A stretch of DNA of 64,000 nucleotides, taken from NCBI GenBank assembly GCA_045542115.1, contig JAZQKK010000019.1, positions 62,001 to 126,000 of the forward strand, given 5' to 3'. Made by a program: the position numbers and the translations under genes. The number at the start of each line of letters is the position of its first letter. The first letter of the stretch is position 1. The notes below the pieces were generated by a model. The model made no database searches. It saw only the letters and a list, made by a program, of their open reading frames with translations, and was not told the DNA's origin. This document shows positions 40,580-50,200 of the stretch, in pieces. Source of the stretch: RGIG995 sp045542115 (GTDB taxonomy: Bacteria > Bacillota > Clostridia > Oscillospirales > UBA644).

Positions 40580-41344
40580 ATGCCAAAATCGGAAATTGTT
40601 ATTGACTGTCACTACGACGGACTGAACCCGAAACTATTCGGCTGGCAGACCTGTGCTCCGAACCACGCCTACGGACCGGCGGTGCGAACCCATTGGCTTT
40701 TGCACTACGTGGTGTCCGGGAAGGGAGTCTTTCGCCGGGAGGGGAGGGAATACGTTTTGTCTGCGGGGGATATTTTCGTCATTCCCCCTTATTTGGAAAC
40801 CTATTACCAAGCCGACCGGGAGAATCCTTGGAAGTATGTCTGGGTGGGTTTTACCACAAACGACTCCTTGCCGGAAGTTTATCACAAACCGGTGATTCGG
40901 TGTCCGGAGGCGGGAATCGTCTTTGAAGAAATGTTCCGATGCCGGGATTACGACACGGGGCGGAGCGCCTATCTGTCCGCTTGCCTTTGGAAATTAACGG
41001 GGATTTTGTTGGAATCCGGGAAGCAAAAGCCGGACTATATCGACAAAGCTCTATCCTGTATCCACTCGGAATATGCCAACGGCATCACCGTTCAGGCCAT
41101 TGCAAAGCGGCTGAATTTGGACCGTTCCTATTTCTCCACCCTGTTCACCCGGCGGGTTGGAGTCTCGCCCCGGGATTATTTGCGGACCTATCGGCTGAAT
41201 AAAGCGGCGGAACTGATGACCGTCTACGGAGAAAAACCCTCCACGGCAGCCCTGTCTGTGGGGTACGAGGATCTATTCCATTTCTCAAAATCCTTTAAGC
41301 AGCAATTCGGCGTTTCCCCCCGGGAATACGTAAAAAAACGTTAA
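40580..41344 (+). CDS. AraC family regulator, probably of the GH4 gene
   Basis: A 255-residue AraC-type activator with an N-terminal cupin (about residues 30-110, including HYVVSGKGVFRREGREYVLSAGDIFVIPP) and a C-terminal HTH (about 155-252: AIAKRLNLDRSYFSTLFTRRVGVSPRDYLRTYRLNKAAELM and the second helix pair with SVGYEDLFHFSKSFKQQFG). GAGAGGTG precedes the ATG at 40580. It shares a 123-base control region with the divergent GH4 gene, so it likely responds to an alpha-galactoside or similar sugar. A possible TTGCTT-N17-TATATT promoter lies at 40529-40557. Confidence 0.93.
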   Translation: MPKSEIVIDCHYDGLNPKLFGWQTCAPNHAYGPAVRTHWLLHYVVSGKGVFRREGREYVLSAGDIFVIPPYLETYYQADRENPWKYVWVGFTTNDSLPEVYHKPVIRCPEAGIVFEEMFRCRDYDTGRSAYLSACLWKLTGILLESGKQKPDYIDKALSCIHSEYANGITVQAIAKRLNLDRSYFSTLFTRRVGVSPRDYLRTYRLNKAAELMTVYGEKPSTAALSVGYEDLFHFSKSFKQQFGVSPREYVKKR

Positions 41345-41380
41345 TAAAAGATTGTTCTTTTTCTTTTCCCGTGAGGTTTC

Positions 41381-41520
41381 GTTCTTTTTCTTTTCGCGAA
41401 AAGAAGAAGGACCAAAAAGAAAAGATGAGGCCGGCGGATGTTATCCGCCGGTAGGTTTTACTTTATAAAATAAATGTACCCGGCGGAAGGATTTCCGCCG
41501 GGATTTGTTTTCTTTCGGTT
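41381..41520. repeat. Nested palindromic intergenic element, copy C
   Basis: The outer hairpin is GTTCTTTTTCTTTTC/GAAAAGAAGAAGGAC (41381-41411). An arm with ACCAAAAAGAAAAG pairs imperfectly with TTTTCTTTCGGTTCC (about 41508-41522). These enclose CCGGCGGAT/ATCCGCCGG (41431-41451) and CCCGGCGGAA/TTCCGCCGGG (41479-41502). The closing hairpin seen in A and B is missing. It lies between convergent genes. A duplicate of the outer arm (TTCTTTTTCTTTTCCCG) precedes it at about 41355. Confidence 0.72.
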
Positions 41521-41535
41521 CCTTTCTCCGTTTTC

Positions 41536-42186
41536 TTACGCGTGTTTCTTCCGGAGCAGTACCACACCGAGCAGGACGGTGAGGGATGCGGCGGCGGCAA
41601 GGCAGGCGGGACCTACGATGCGGTCGGCGGTGGAGGGGTTTTTGTAGGAGGTGCAGAGCACGTAATAGGATGCAGAGGTGGTGGTGAAGACCACTTTCTT
41701 GTTAACCACCTTTGCGGGGATGGTTTTGGCGGTTCCATCGGCTTCTACTACGCAGACGATGATAGAGTCCCCCTCGTAATCCGCAGGCAAATCCAAGGTA
41801 ATTTCCGCGCCCTTATGGGAAACGTCTTCACCCTTTTGGTTGGTGGCGGTAATATAGTAGGTCTGGAAGATGGTGCTGTCCTTCCCTACCTTTTCCTGAA
41901 CCCACGTATGGGCTTCTTTTTCGGTGGTTTCGATGCGGTGCACCTGGATATTGGTGACGTCTTCCGGCAAATCTTCTGCTTTAAATCCCGTATCGTCGGG
42001 CAATTTCCCGGCGGCGGTTCCGTCTTCTGCGGGAGCGGAAGCCGTAGGAGTGGCGTAGACTACCTTCACCGACAGCGGACGGGTGGAGGTGCCGGGAAGG
42101 GTGGTAATGGTCTCTGCGCACATCGGCAGAGCCATCGACAGAACGACCACAATGGAAAGAAGAATCATCACAATCTTTTTCATCAT
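41536..42186 (-). CDS. Secreted protein with C-terminal membrane anchor, surface locus
   Basis: A 216-residue exported protein of unknown function. A signal peptide (about residues 1-24, ending MALPMCA) is followed by a mature start ETITTLPGTSTRPLSVKVVY. Its TTLP...LxVxY pattern is shared with the secreted protein encoded at 43010-43525. A mixed domain (about 70-175) leads to NPSTADR, a membrane helix and an RKKHA tail. This is the layout of a sortase substrate, with NPSTAD where NPxTG would be expected, so wall attachment is uncertain. Its ATG overlaps the stop of the upstream gene. Confidence 0.75.
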   Translation of the reverse strand: MMKKIVMILLSIVVVLSMALPMCAETITTLPGTSTRPLSVKVVYATPTASAPAEDGTAAGKLPDDTGFKAEDLPEDVTNIQVHRIETTEKEAHTWVQEKVGKDSTIFQTYYITATNQKGEDVSHKGAEITLDLPADYEGDSIIVCVVEADGTAKTIPAKVVNKKVVFTTTSASYYVLCTSYKNPSTADRIVGPACLAAAASLTVLLGVVLLRKKHA

Positions 42187-42707
42187 TTGCCCTCCAAGGT
42201 TGCTACGGTGGTCAGATTGACCGAACCGCCGCTGTAATAAGTTTCAGGTTGATAAGACATCATTCTCAGGGTAATTTTTTCGCCGTTTTCAGGGAGTTTT
42301 TCAAAGGTAATTTCGGGGAGATACTCACCGGGTTTAATCAATCCCGTTTCCCCCAAAACTTTGCCATCGGCCCCCATTACTCTCAATTTGAGCCAAAGCG
42401 TGTTTTCTGCGGGGTTGGTAAAGTAGATTTTCGCACGGCCTTCCTGGTCGATACGGACCTCTCCGCAAACCGAAGCTCGAAAGGACATCCCGGTCTTGTA
42501 GACCTCGCTCCAACCCAAACCGTCGGGGACTTCGGGGGTACCCGTCACCGCGGAAGTGTCAAATTCCGGGGGAACAAAGGGCGGAGGGGTGGGTTCTTTA
42601 TGGGTAACGGCAAGGATAATGCACATTGCAATCAACATCGCAAGGCAAACGCCTGCCAGCATTAAAATCAACCGTTTTTGTTCGGCTTTTCTCACAGAAC
42701 AAAACAC
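42183..42707 (-). CDS. Membrane-anchored surface-locus protein (N-terminal helix, beta domain)
   Basis: A 174-residue protein with one N-terminal transmembrane helix (about residues 12-35) and an extracellular beta-rich domain. The core (ASVCGEVRIDQEGRAKIYFTNPAENTLWLKLRVMGADGKVLGETGLIKPGEYLPEI) has the same order as the 187-residue protein encoded at 43646-44209: a strand with NPxxN, a Leu-rich strand, then L-x-PG. The two are probably distant paralogues. It overlaps the next gene by ATGA. A role in assembling or displaying the locus products is inferred from context. Confidence 0.7.
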   Translation of the reverse strand: MFCSVRKAEQKRLILMLAGVCLAMLIAMCIILAVTHKEPTPPPFVPPEFDTSAVTGTPEVPDGLGWSEVYKTGMSFRASVCGEVRIDQEGRAKIYFTNPAENTLWLKLRVMGADGKVLGETGLIKPGEYLPEITFEKLPENGEKITLRMMSYQPETYYSGGSVNLTTVATLEGK

Positions 42708-42782
42708 ATCCTTTCGATATTTGTTGTGAAAAATAAATCGTAGGTTTTTCGGGACGAATCACTCGTTCCCCGAAATTCATTT

Positions 42783-42941
42783 GTGAACCGCAAATCAACC
42801 TCATCCAGCGCGAATCAACCTCATCCACCGCAAGCGGTCCCCCTTCCCCTTCCAGGGGAAGGCCTAACATCTCTCATCTATATTCCTTCGGGGAAGGAAC
42901 ACAGATCAGAGGTCGAGCCGGGGGGAGGGGTCTCCCCCCGG
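42783..42941. repeat. Intergenic repeat cluster in a 302-base gap
   Basis: The gap 42708-43009 contains no gene. AATCAACCTCATCCA occurs twice with a 20-base period (42793-42807 and 42813-42827). CCTTCCCCTTCC-AGGGGAAGG follows, a hairpin type often seen between genes in gut Clostridia. Then comes a perfect ten-base-pair stem, CCGGGGGGAG-GGGT-CTCCCCCCGG (42918-42941). The last could slow or stop minus-strand transcription before the following pair of genes, although no T-run is next to it. Confidence 0.55.
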
Positions 42942-42957
42942 TTCGGCGTGATAACAT

Positions 42958-42979
42958 TCACAGTGATCGCAAGATTGTT
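42958..42979. repeat. Left arm of a 22-bp inverted repeat around the secreted-protein gene
   Basis: TCACAGTGATCGCAA plus one variable base plus ATTGTT. The reverse complement occurs at 43581-43602 with a single mismatch. The arm lies 31 bases beyond the stop codon of the enclosed gene. Confidence 0.8.
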
Positions 42980-43009
42980 TTATACTTTGTTTGTACCAGA
43001 GATACTGAC

Positions 43010-43525
43010 TTAGGCAGATTTCTTAGCGATGGTCAGAGTAGCGGTAGCAACCTTAGCGGTAGCTTCGGGAGTACCTTCAGCGGTGATGGTGAAGGTAACG
43101 TTATCAGCTTCGTCGGGTTCGTTTACGACACCGGCAGCCAGTTCCTGAGCACCAGACTTGTCGCAGGTAACGGTAACATCGTCACCTTGTTCATCAGTAA
43201 CAACCATCGTAGCCAGAACGATAGCGTTGGAGTGGTTGGTAACTGTAACAGCTACAGTGCTGTCTTTCCATTCAGCAGGAGTACCGCTGTAGGTATGATC
43301 AACAGGATTCCAGGTACCGACAGCGCCGGCATCGTAATCGAATGCAAGGTCGGCATCCCATTCAACGTCTACGGAGTAAACAGCATCAGCGGCAACCTGA
43401 GCGGTGTAGTTAACGGTCAGTTCCGTATTGGTTTCATCGGGAAGTGTGGTGACAGCAGCAGAAGCAGCCACAGCCAGGGTAGCGATAAGAGCGAGGGTCA
43501 GAACGAGAGCAAATACTTTTTTCAT
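43010..43525 (-). CDS. Small secreted beta-rich protein bracketed by inverted repeats
   Basis: A 171-residue exported protein. The signal peptide (residues 1-23, ending AVAASAA) is followed by VTTLPDETNTELTVNYTA, resembling the mature start of the protein encoded at 41536-42186. The rest is Thr/Val/Ala-rich and acidic with alternating strands, like a surface-layer or fibre subunit, and lacks cysteines other than one near residue 131. It ends TLTIAKKSA without anchor. GAGGAG precedes the ATG. Codon choice (GTA, GCT, ACC) points to strong expression. Gene and promoter lie inside a 22-bp inverted repeat. No known family was recognised. Confidence 0.78.
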   Translation of the reverse strand: MKKVFALVLTLALIATLAVAASAAVTTLPDETNTELTVNYTAQVAADAVYSVDVEWDADLAFDYDAGAVGTWNPVDHTYSGTPAEWKDSTVAVTVTNHSNAIVLATMVVTDEQGDDVTVTCDKSGAQELAAGVVNEPDEADNVTFTITAEGTPEATAKVATATLTIAKKSA

Positions 43526-43555
43526 TTTGAATTTCTCCTCTTTTAATGTAAATTT

Positions 43556-43585
43556 TTTATATCACAAAATAGCAAGAAGCAACAA
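43556..43585 (-). promoter_or_regulatory. Possible promoter of the bracketed secreted-protein gene
   Basis: TTGTTG-N18-TATAAA on the minus strand. The -35 box overlaps the inner end of the right inverted-repeat arm, so a protein bound there, or inversion of the segment, would affect or move the promoter with the gene. Confidence 0.5.
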
Positions 43586-43602
43586 TATTGCGATCACTGT
43601 GA
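43581..43602. repeat. Right arm of the 22-bp inverted repeat
   Basis: AACAAT, one variable base, then TTGCGATCACTGTGA: the reverse complement of the arm at 42958-42979 with one mismatch. The two arms bound a 645-base segment holding a single gene. Confidence 0.8.
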
Positions 43603-43645
43603 GAATTGATATCGTTCATCCTCTTACTATATTGCTTCGAAAGAA

Positions 43646-44209
43646 TTATTCCGTCACGGTGACGGTGATTTCCACCTGAGCATCCAACATATTTTTTTCG
43701 CCCGTGTCGGGGTCGTAGATGCTGGCGATGAATTTTCCCTTATATCCGCCGGGGAGCAGTTTGGAGGCCGCTTCGTCGGAGAGGGGCATTGTAGTGAGCA
43801 TTTTTCCGGGAACCAACAGGTCCGATTGTGCCAACAGAAGTTCCTGGACGGCAATCTGCAAAACCATATTGTTCAGCGAGCGTCCGGGATTCTGAAACAT
43901 CAACGTGACGGTTTTATCGGAGAGATCCACCTTCACTTGGTCGGAGTAGGTCAATCCTACCGCGCCGCCCCCGTCGGGAGCATCCAGTTTATCGGTGGTA
44001 TCGTTCTCGATATCGGTAGCGTTGGTATCGGTTTGAATAGGGGCGTAGTCCGGGGCAAGGATGCCAGAGTCTTCGGGAGCTTTGTCCCGGAAGAAGATAG
44101 CCCAAACACTGACTGCCGCAAAGAGCAAAATCAGAATAATCAACAAAATAATGATAATCAGCGTACTGGTTGCAACGGTTTTCCGTGCCGCACGAGTTCC
44201 AACGCCCAT
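43646..44209 (-). CDS. Membrane-anchored surface-locus protein
   Basis: A 187-residue protein with an N-terminal transmembrane helix (about residues 15-40, rich in Ile and Leu) and an extracellular domain. The stretch GAVGLTYSDQVKVDLSDKTVTLMFQNPGRSLNNMVLQIAVQELLLAQSDLLVPGKML, then GGYKGKFIASIYDPDTGEKN, is a compact beta domain; I have no family name for it. It follows the giant protein gene after a strong hairpin, with AAAAGGAG at its ATG. It resembles the protein encoded at 42183-42707 in layout, suggesting paired accessory anchors for the locus. Confidence 0.72.
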   Translation of the reverse strand: MGVGTRAARKTVATSTLIIIILLIILILLFAAVSVWAIFFRDKAPEDSGILAPDYAPIQTDTNATDIENDTTDKLDAPDGGGAVGLTYSDQVKVDLSDKTVTLMFQNPGRSLNNMVLQIAVQELLLAQSDLLVPGKMLTTMPLSDEAASKLLPGGYKGKFIASIYDPDTGEKNMLDAQVEITVTVTE

Positions 44210-44240
44210 AAAGTTCTCCTTTTATTTCCCAATTTGGGGA

Positions 44241-44268
44241 TTCCCTCGCCCCCGAAGGGGCAAGGGGA
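44241..44268 (-). promoter_or_regulatory. Stable hairpin between the giant gene and the next gene
   Basis: On the minus strand CCCTTGCCCC pairs fully with GGGGCGAGGG (one G-U pair) around a UUCG tetraloop. No T-run follows, so it is more likely an RNA-stabilising or partial-attenuation element in a polycistronic message than a terminator. Confidence 0.55.
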
Positions 44269-44275
44269 AATTTGA

Positions 44276-47200
44276 TTACTGATAGTTGGTCATCAAGGGG
44301 AAGACCTTATAGCAGGAAATCTCCTTATCAGACACTTTGTAGTGGGTAGGAACACCGTTGACCCACTTAACGATGTGGAATCCGGCAGATTCGTGTTCCG
44401 AAGAGTAATTGTCGGTCGTGTCTCTCGCGTATTCTGCGGGAAGCATAACCGCGGTGCCGTCTTCGAACATTACCATACCCTTCACGTGTCCGTTCTTCAC
44501 ACCGGTCGTGCCACAACCAACGCCCTGATATCCGCATTGATAGATATCTTCCATCTTGGTAATGGACATATCGGAAGAATCGAACGTCCAGGCGTTATAG
44601 TGTGCCGTCAGAGCATACGTTCCGGGTTGCCCCACGATGGGAGAAAATCCGTGACCGGAAATATCTTGGGGATACAAGAATGCTTCCACCGGAACGCCCT
44701 GGTCATCGGTACCGAATTTCAGGGTGGGCAGAGCCGTGCCGTATCCTTCGATTTCCACCTTAGCAACCTTGTTATCCATCAGCACCCACAGGAAACCGAC
44801 TTCCCCGTTTTCACCGGGAACGTAGGAAATTCCGTGTCCGTTGGTGCCAACTTCGGGAGTCAATTTCAAGGTGCTGTACTGACTTGCGTTAAAGGTGGTG
44901 ATCTGGTTGGACGTAAGAGTCATCTGGGACAGGGGGATATAACAGAGGTATCCGCCGTTGTTGGTCGCTGCGATGACAATATCACCGTTGGGCAACATTT
45001 CAATATCGTGGGGCCCGGACACCGGGGATTGGTACTTGTAAAGCCCCGTAATGGAACTACCCGATTCTTGATACGTACCGGTATTCACCAAGAAGAAGTA
45101 TCCGCCGGCGGAGGAAACGATAAACTCCGTATTCCCGTCCGCCCATTTGCTGTTGGAAGGCTTCCGCAACTTCGCGGCCGTCAAAGAGACGCTCCCTAAG
45201 TTTGCGGCGTAAGAAGCTTCCCGCAGGCTGAGAATATCAACCGCTTTCTCGGTAGAGCTGCCCAAGGCAGACAACAGCGTTTCTGCGTCGTAGATCTCAA
45301 TTCTTTGAGTTTCCGAGTTCGCCGCCAAGAACTTGTGATTCACAGTCTCATCATAGTCGGAATAGTTGGTATTCAGGGTGAGGGTCAGCGTACCGACCAC
45401 CACGTCTTTCATATCTTCTTCGGGCTTGTCGCCGTCCAAATCAACCGAGAAGGTCAATTCTTCCGCACCGCCCAGCAAGTAAGCGTCCACACCGGGAATC
45501 TTGCTTGTTTCCGTAGAAACGGTAACGTTCAACAGGTCTTCGTATTCTTCCTTCAACTGGGAAGTCAGATTCACGTGGAGCGGCTTCTCACTGTGGTTGG
45601 TGATGACCACCGTAGCGGCAGTCTCTTCCCCATCCGTGATATGGGTCCAGCCGCCTTCTACGTATTGGTGCGTGGAGGGAACCCAAACCTCGTTCTGATA
45701 TACGAAGGACATTGCCGCCCAACGAATATCAATGGCGTAACCGGTCCGGCTGTCGCCCACCTGAATGACCGTATCGGCATTCAGAGTCACAGCTTGGTTC
45801 TTACTGAGAATCCGGGGAGTGCCGTCAACGAAGTACTGTCCGACCAGCCCTTCGGTGGCGAGAGGTGCAGTAAACGTATACTTGCCGTCGGAGACGCTCA
45901 CAAGAACGCCTTTGCCTTCCAGCAAGGGATTGTAGTACTGATAGGATGCGTCGTTACCCCAATACATCCAAACTTTGGTGGGATTGGCGGGTTTGACATT
46001 CGCATCATTCCACTTGCGGTCGAACCGGTCGGTATTTACCGTTGCGGGAGCAGAGAAGGTTCTGCCCGTGTTCCCTACGAAGTAGGCGTTTTGGACCGCA
46101 TTGGCAGGACTGGTATCACCGTTGTTGTAGATGGGCGTATCGTAGGCGTAGTTATCGGGAGCATACAAGAGCACGACACCGCCGGTCAATTCTACGTTGT
46201 ACTTATACCCGGTTTTCTCAACTGCCCCTTCGGCGGACCCCTTCACGTGTCCTACGGGGATACCGCTCTTCGAGTAGATTTCCAACTGACCGCCGGAAAC
46301 TTTCAGACCGCCATCGGTCATCCAGTGTTCGGAGGTACCGCCCGTCTTCATCTCGGCGTCGGTGATAAACCGAATTCCCCGGGCCGCTTCGTGGTAAATG
46401 TAGACCTTGGCATTTTCCTTCACGCGGAATGCACCGGGCGAAAGAACGATGGCCGCACCCACAGAGTCCGAAGCCGCATAGGGATCGTGCTGTCCGTAGT
46501 TGTAAACCGCCAGATTGCCGTTTTCTACGTCAACAACGCCGTTGTTAACCACAATCGAGCCGCCAATCGGCCACACGGTCTTATCCCCATTGGTGGCAGA
46601 GACAGCCGTGGTCTTGACCACAACTTGTGCGCCGTTGGAAATCTTCAAACCGTCAGTAGCAGCAGCGGCATTCACGGCAAGACCTGCGGCAAAGATGGAG
46701 CTGTCGTCGGTCTGTCGATGCAGGGTAGCATTGACCGTCAGCGTACCGCCGGAGATGGTGGCAGAACCGTTCTTCACATAGAAGGCCGCGTTGCTTTCCG
46801 CACTGCCGTCACAAACCGTACCGAGGGCCGTGGTAACCGAAACGTTACCGCCGGTCTGGGTGTAGTTTCCGCCCACTTCCAGAGCGCCGTGCAGCACACT
46901 GTTCAGATTCTGAACGATGGTCAGATTACCGCCCTGAATTTCTGCGTTTCCACCGACCAACAGTCCTCCGCCTTTCAGGCTTCCGGTGGTGTACAAGGTA
47001 ATGGCAACCTCAGAATCGCCCTTTTGCAGATAATTTCCACTGGAATGAATTCCGCCTTCCCGCTGTACGTAAGCGGTAACTTTTGCGGTATCAACGGTAA
47101 TGTTTCCGTTGGCGAAGATTCCTTCGTAGCTGGGACTTTCGACATAGACTTCCGTGGAGTAGACGCCGTTTTCATCCTTGGTACCGGAAATAGAGATGTT

Positions 47201-50200
47201 TCCGGCTGCAACAATGGTATTTCCTTCCCCGCCGGTGGCTTTCACAGTAACCTTACTGTTGGAGATCACCACGCTACCCACTTCGGGTCGAATGGTTTGG
47301 GTGGTTCCTTCCGCAAACAGCGTAGCGCCGTCTACGTAAAGGTCGCCCTTCTGCGGACGGACCGATTGAAACGAACCGGTCTTCACGTGAACGTTTGCCC
47401 CGGAAAGGACATTGATCGCACCGCTTCCGCCAGCGGTATATTTCTGCGTCGAATTGGAATGAAGTCCGTTGCTCAAACAGGCGATCCAGACTTCCGCACC
47501 GTTTTTAATGGTAACGATACCGTCGGATTGAACTAGCCAGCGTCCTACGTATTTGGCATCGACGAAGTTTTCTTTGGTGTTTACCAATACCTTACCGCCG
47601 GAGATATTGATTCCGCCCGCGGCAGACAACCCGTGGTCGCCACCTCCGGTGGTAACGTTGACCGTACCGCCGTTCACATTGATCACACCGCCCGCGTTCC
47701 GCAGATAGGTGGGATAGCCGTAGGATTGCAGATTGATCATACCGGCATTGATGGTAAAGGTCGCATTCGTACCATCCAACCGAATCGCCCGCTGGGCGGT
47801 ATCGTAGACCTTCGTCGTTCCACTCAGCCAATACAAGTGTTCGTTCTGCGTGAGCGGTGTCGAAGCGGTAAAGACCGTATCTTCGCCGTCTACCGTCAGA
47901 GTCGCACCGGCTCCGCTTAAACAAACGGCGTGTTCGTTGTCTGCGATAACGGTAACGATGGAATTGTTAATGGAGAAATTCCCCGCAACCACATAGACGG
48001 TGTAAGAACCGGGGTGCCGTCTTTCCTGTTTTCCGGCAGTAGGTTCTACGCCCACGTAGGAATCCAGCAGAGACTGGGGAATCACCGTCTTGGCCGTGAA
48101 ATTGGCATCGGTGATAGACAGGTTTCCGACCTTCAAGTAGACCGCATATTCCAATGCCGTAGCCTCGACGGTGGTACCGTTTACGGTCAAATTCCCGCTA
48201 TCCAGACAGATACCGTAGTTATTCGACGTAGAAACGGCGAGTTTTCCTTCACCGGAGAGGGCCAGATTTCCGGTCCTCACATACAGCGCGTTGGAAAGGT
48301 CTCCTGCGGCAATGGTGTTATTCCCCACCAGGGTGACGTTCAGGCCGCCGTGATAGGAAGCTACCTGCGACACGCTGGCGTTGGTGAAGGTTGCCGTATC
48401 GTCCGCCGCATTGTAGACGATGGCGCCGTTTTTGTAGGAATTGTTGGTCTCATCCGTTCCGGCCAGGAAGGAGATTCCAATGGAGTCGCGGATATAGAGA
48501 CCGTCGCTGTAATCCTGGTCGTTGGTCAGGGTAATGACCGGGTTGACCGCACCGGAGTTGAACTTATCGGTGACGGCCATCGGAACGACCACGCCGTCAA
48601 TCACGTACTGTCCCTTGGTGCCGTTGGTTGCCAAGGGGGGAGTTACTACGTAATTGCCGTCGGTCAGGGAGACCATCACATTGGCGTTGGCCTGATTCAG
48701 GGGGTTGTAGTACTGATAGGATGCATTGTTGCCCCAATACAACCACGTTTTAATATTGGCATCAGACCAGCTGCGGTCCAATTCGCCGGTAGCGCTCGCA
48801 CCAAAGCTTCTGCTCGTATTCCCGATAAAGAAGGGATTGCTTGCATTGGTGCTTGCTTTCGCACCGGAGTAGAAAGCAGAGTCGAACGCATATTTATTCG
48901 GAGCGTGCAACAGCACGGCACCGCCGGTCAATTCGATATTGCTGGGATAGCCCGCATCTTTCGCAACTGCACCGGTGGCAGACCCCTTCACGTGTCCTAC
49001 GGGGATACCTTTACTGTGGGCAGACCAGATTTCCAACTGTCCGCCGGAGACTTTCAGACCGCCTTCGGTCATCCAGTGTTCGGAGGTACCGCCCGTCTTC
49101 ATATTGGCGTCGGTAACAAAACGGATGCCCCGTTCGGCTTCGTGATATAGATAAACTTTCGAATTTCCCTTCACGCGGAACGCACCGGGGACAAGGAGAA
49201 TTGCCGAGCCGCCGTCGCCCATCGCGTAAGGAGAGTGCTGTCCGTAGTTGTAAACCGCCAGGCTGGCGTTATCCACGTCAACCACGCCGTTTTGAACAAA
49301 AATCGAGGCCGCCCCGGGGTTCTTGGAGTCGGTGGGCGTTGCGGTGGTCTTTACAACCACTTGCGCCCCGTTCTTGATAAACAACCCGGTGTTTACGGTG
49401 TTGTCCCCGTTAATTCGAATCCCGGCCATACAATCGGTATTCTTTCCGGAAAGAGCGGCGGTGACGAACAGTTTCCCGCCCAGCACGGAAAGGGAACCGT
49501 TCACCTGCACGTGCATCGCCCCACACCCGTCCCCGGAAACGGCGGCAGACGCGATTACCGTGGGAGCGGTGGTTTCACTACCGATTTCAATGGAGCCGGA
49601 CTGAGCCCGAATCGCAGAGAGTCCGGTAGAGTGAGCGGCAACCAGACCACTCTTAATATAAATCTTGGCATTTGCATTATTAATATGAACGATACCGTTG
49701 GAATTTCCGTATACCAACAGGGTCGCACCGTCAATCAAAATGCCGTGATTTCCGTTGGTTTGAAGAGTGTAACCGCCAATGACGGAAGTGGGAACCAGGG
49801 TCATCTCACCGGTTTCCGCATTGACCGTGGATTGAGAGGCCTCCACGCCCGCGTAGACCGTTGCGTTTTCGAGGAGTTGAATTCCGCTTTCCGCAGACTC
49901 GTCCGTAGTAAGGGCGTGGTTGCCAGTAACGGAAACGGTCACGTTTCCTTTGACGGTCAGCAGTCCGGCGGTGGTCTTAATCGCCGCGCCGGAAGACAAA
50001 ACGTTCAAAGCGCCGTCGCCGTCAATGGTCAGGTTTCCGGTAACAGTAAAGATACTACCGGTTGACGTATTACCCAGATTCACAGTTACGCCGGAGGGAA
50101 CGGTGAAGTCCAAATCTCCGGTAGAGGCAATCTTCTTGACCTTGCCCGCGGGGATATCATAAACCTTCAATTCACCCAGGGGGTCAATCAGAAGACCAAC

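Noticed and set aside
30674..41520. CRISPR array or insertion-sequence ends formed by the palindromic elements
   Set aside because: Copies are kilobases apart with genes between, have no regular spacers, no transposase and no clear target duplications.
41536..41640. LPxTG sortase signal in the anchored surface protein
   Set aside because: The layout fits, but the motif reads NPSTAD, with Ala where Gly is needed, and no sortase gene is in the window. Treated as an uncertain anchor only.
43010..44209. Pilin operon or type IV pilus locus
   Set aside because: No prepilin cleavage motif (G before F/M with a hydrophobic helix), no pilus ATPase or prepilin peptidase; ordinary signal peptides are present instead.
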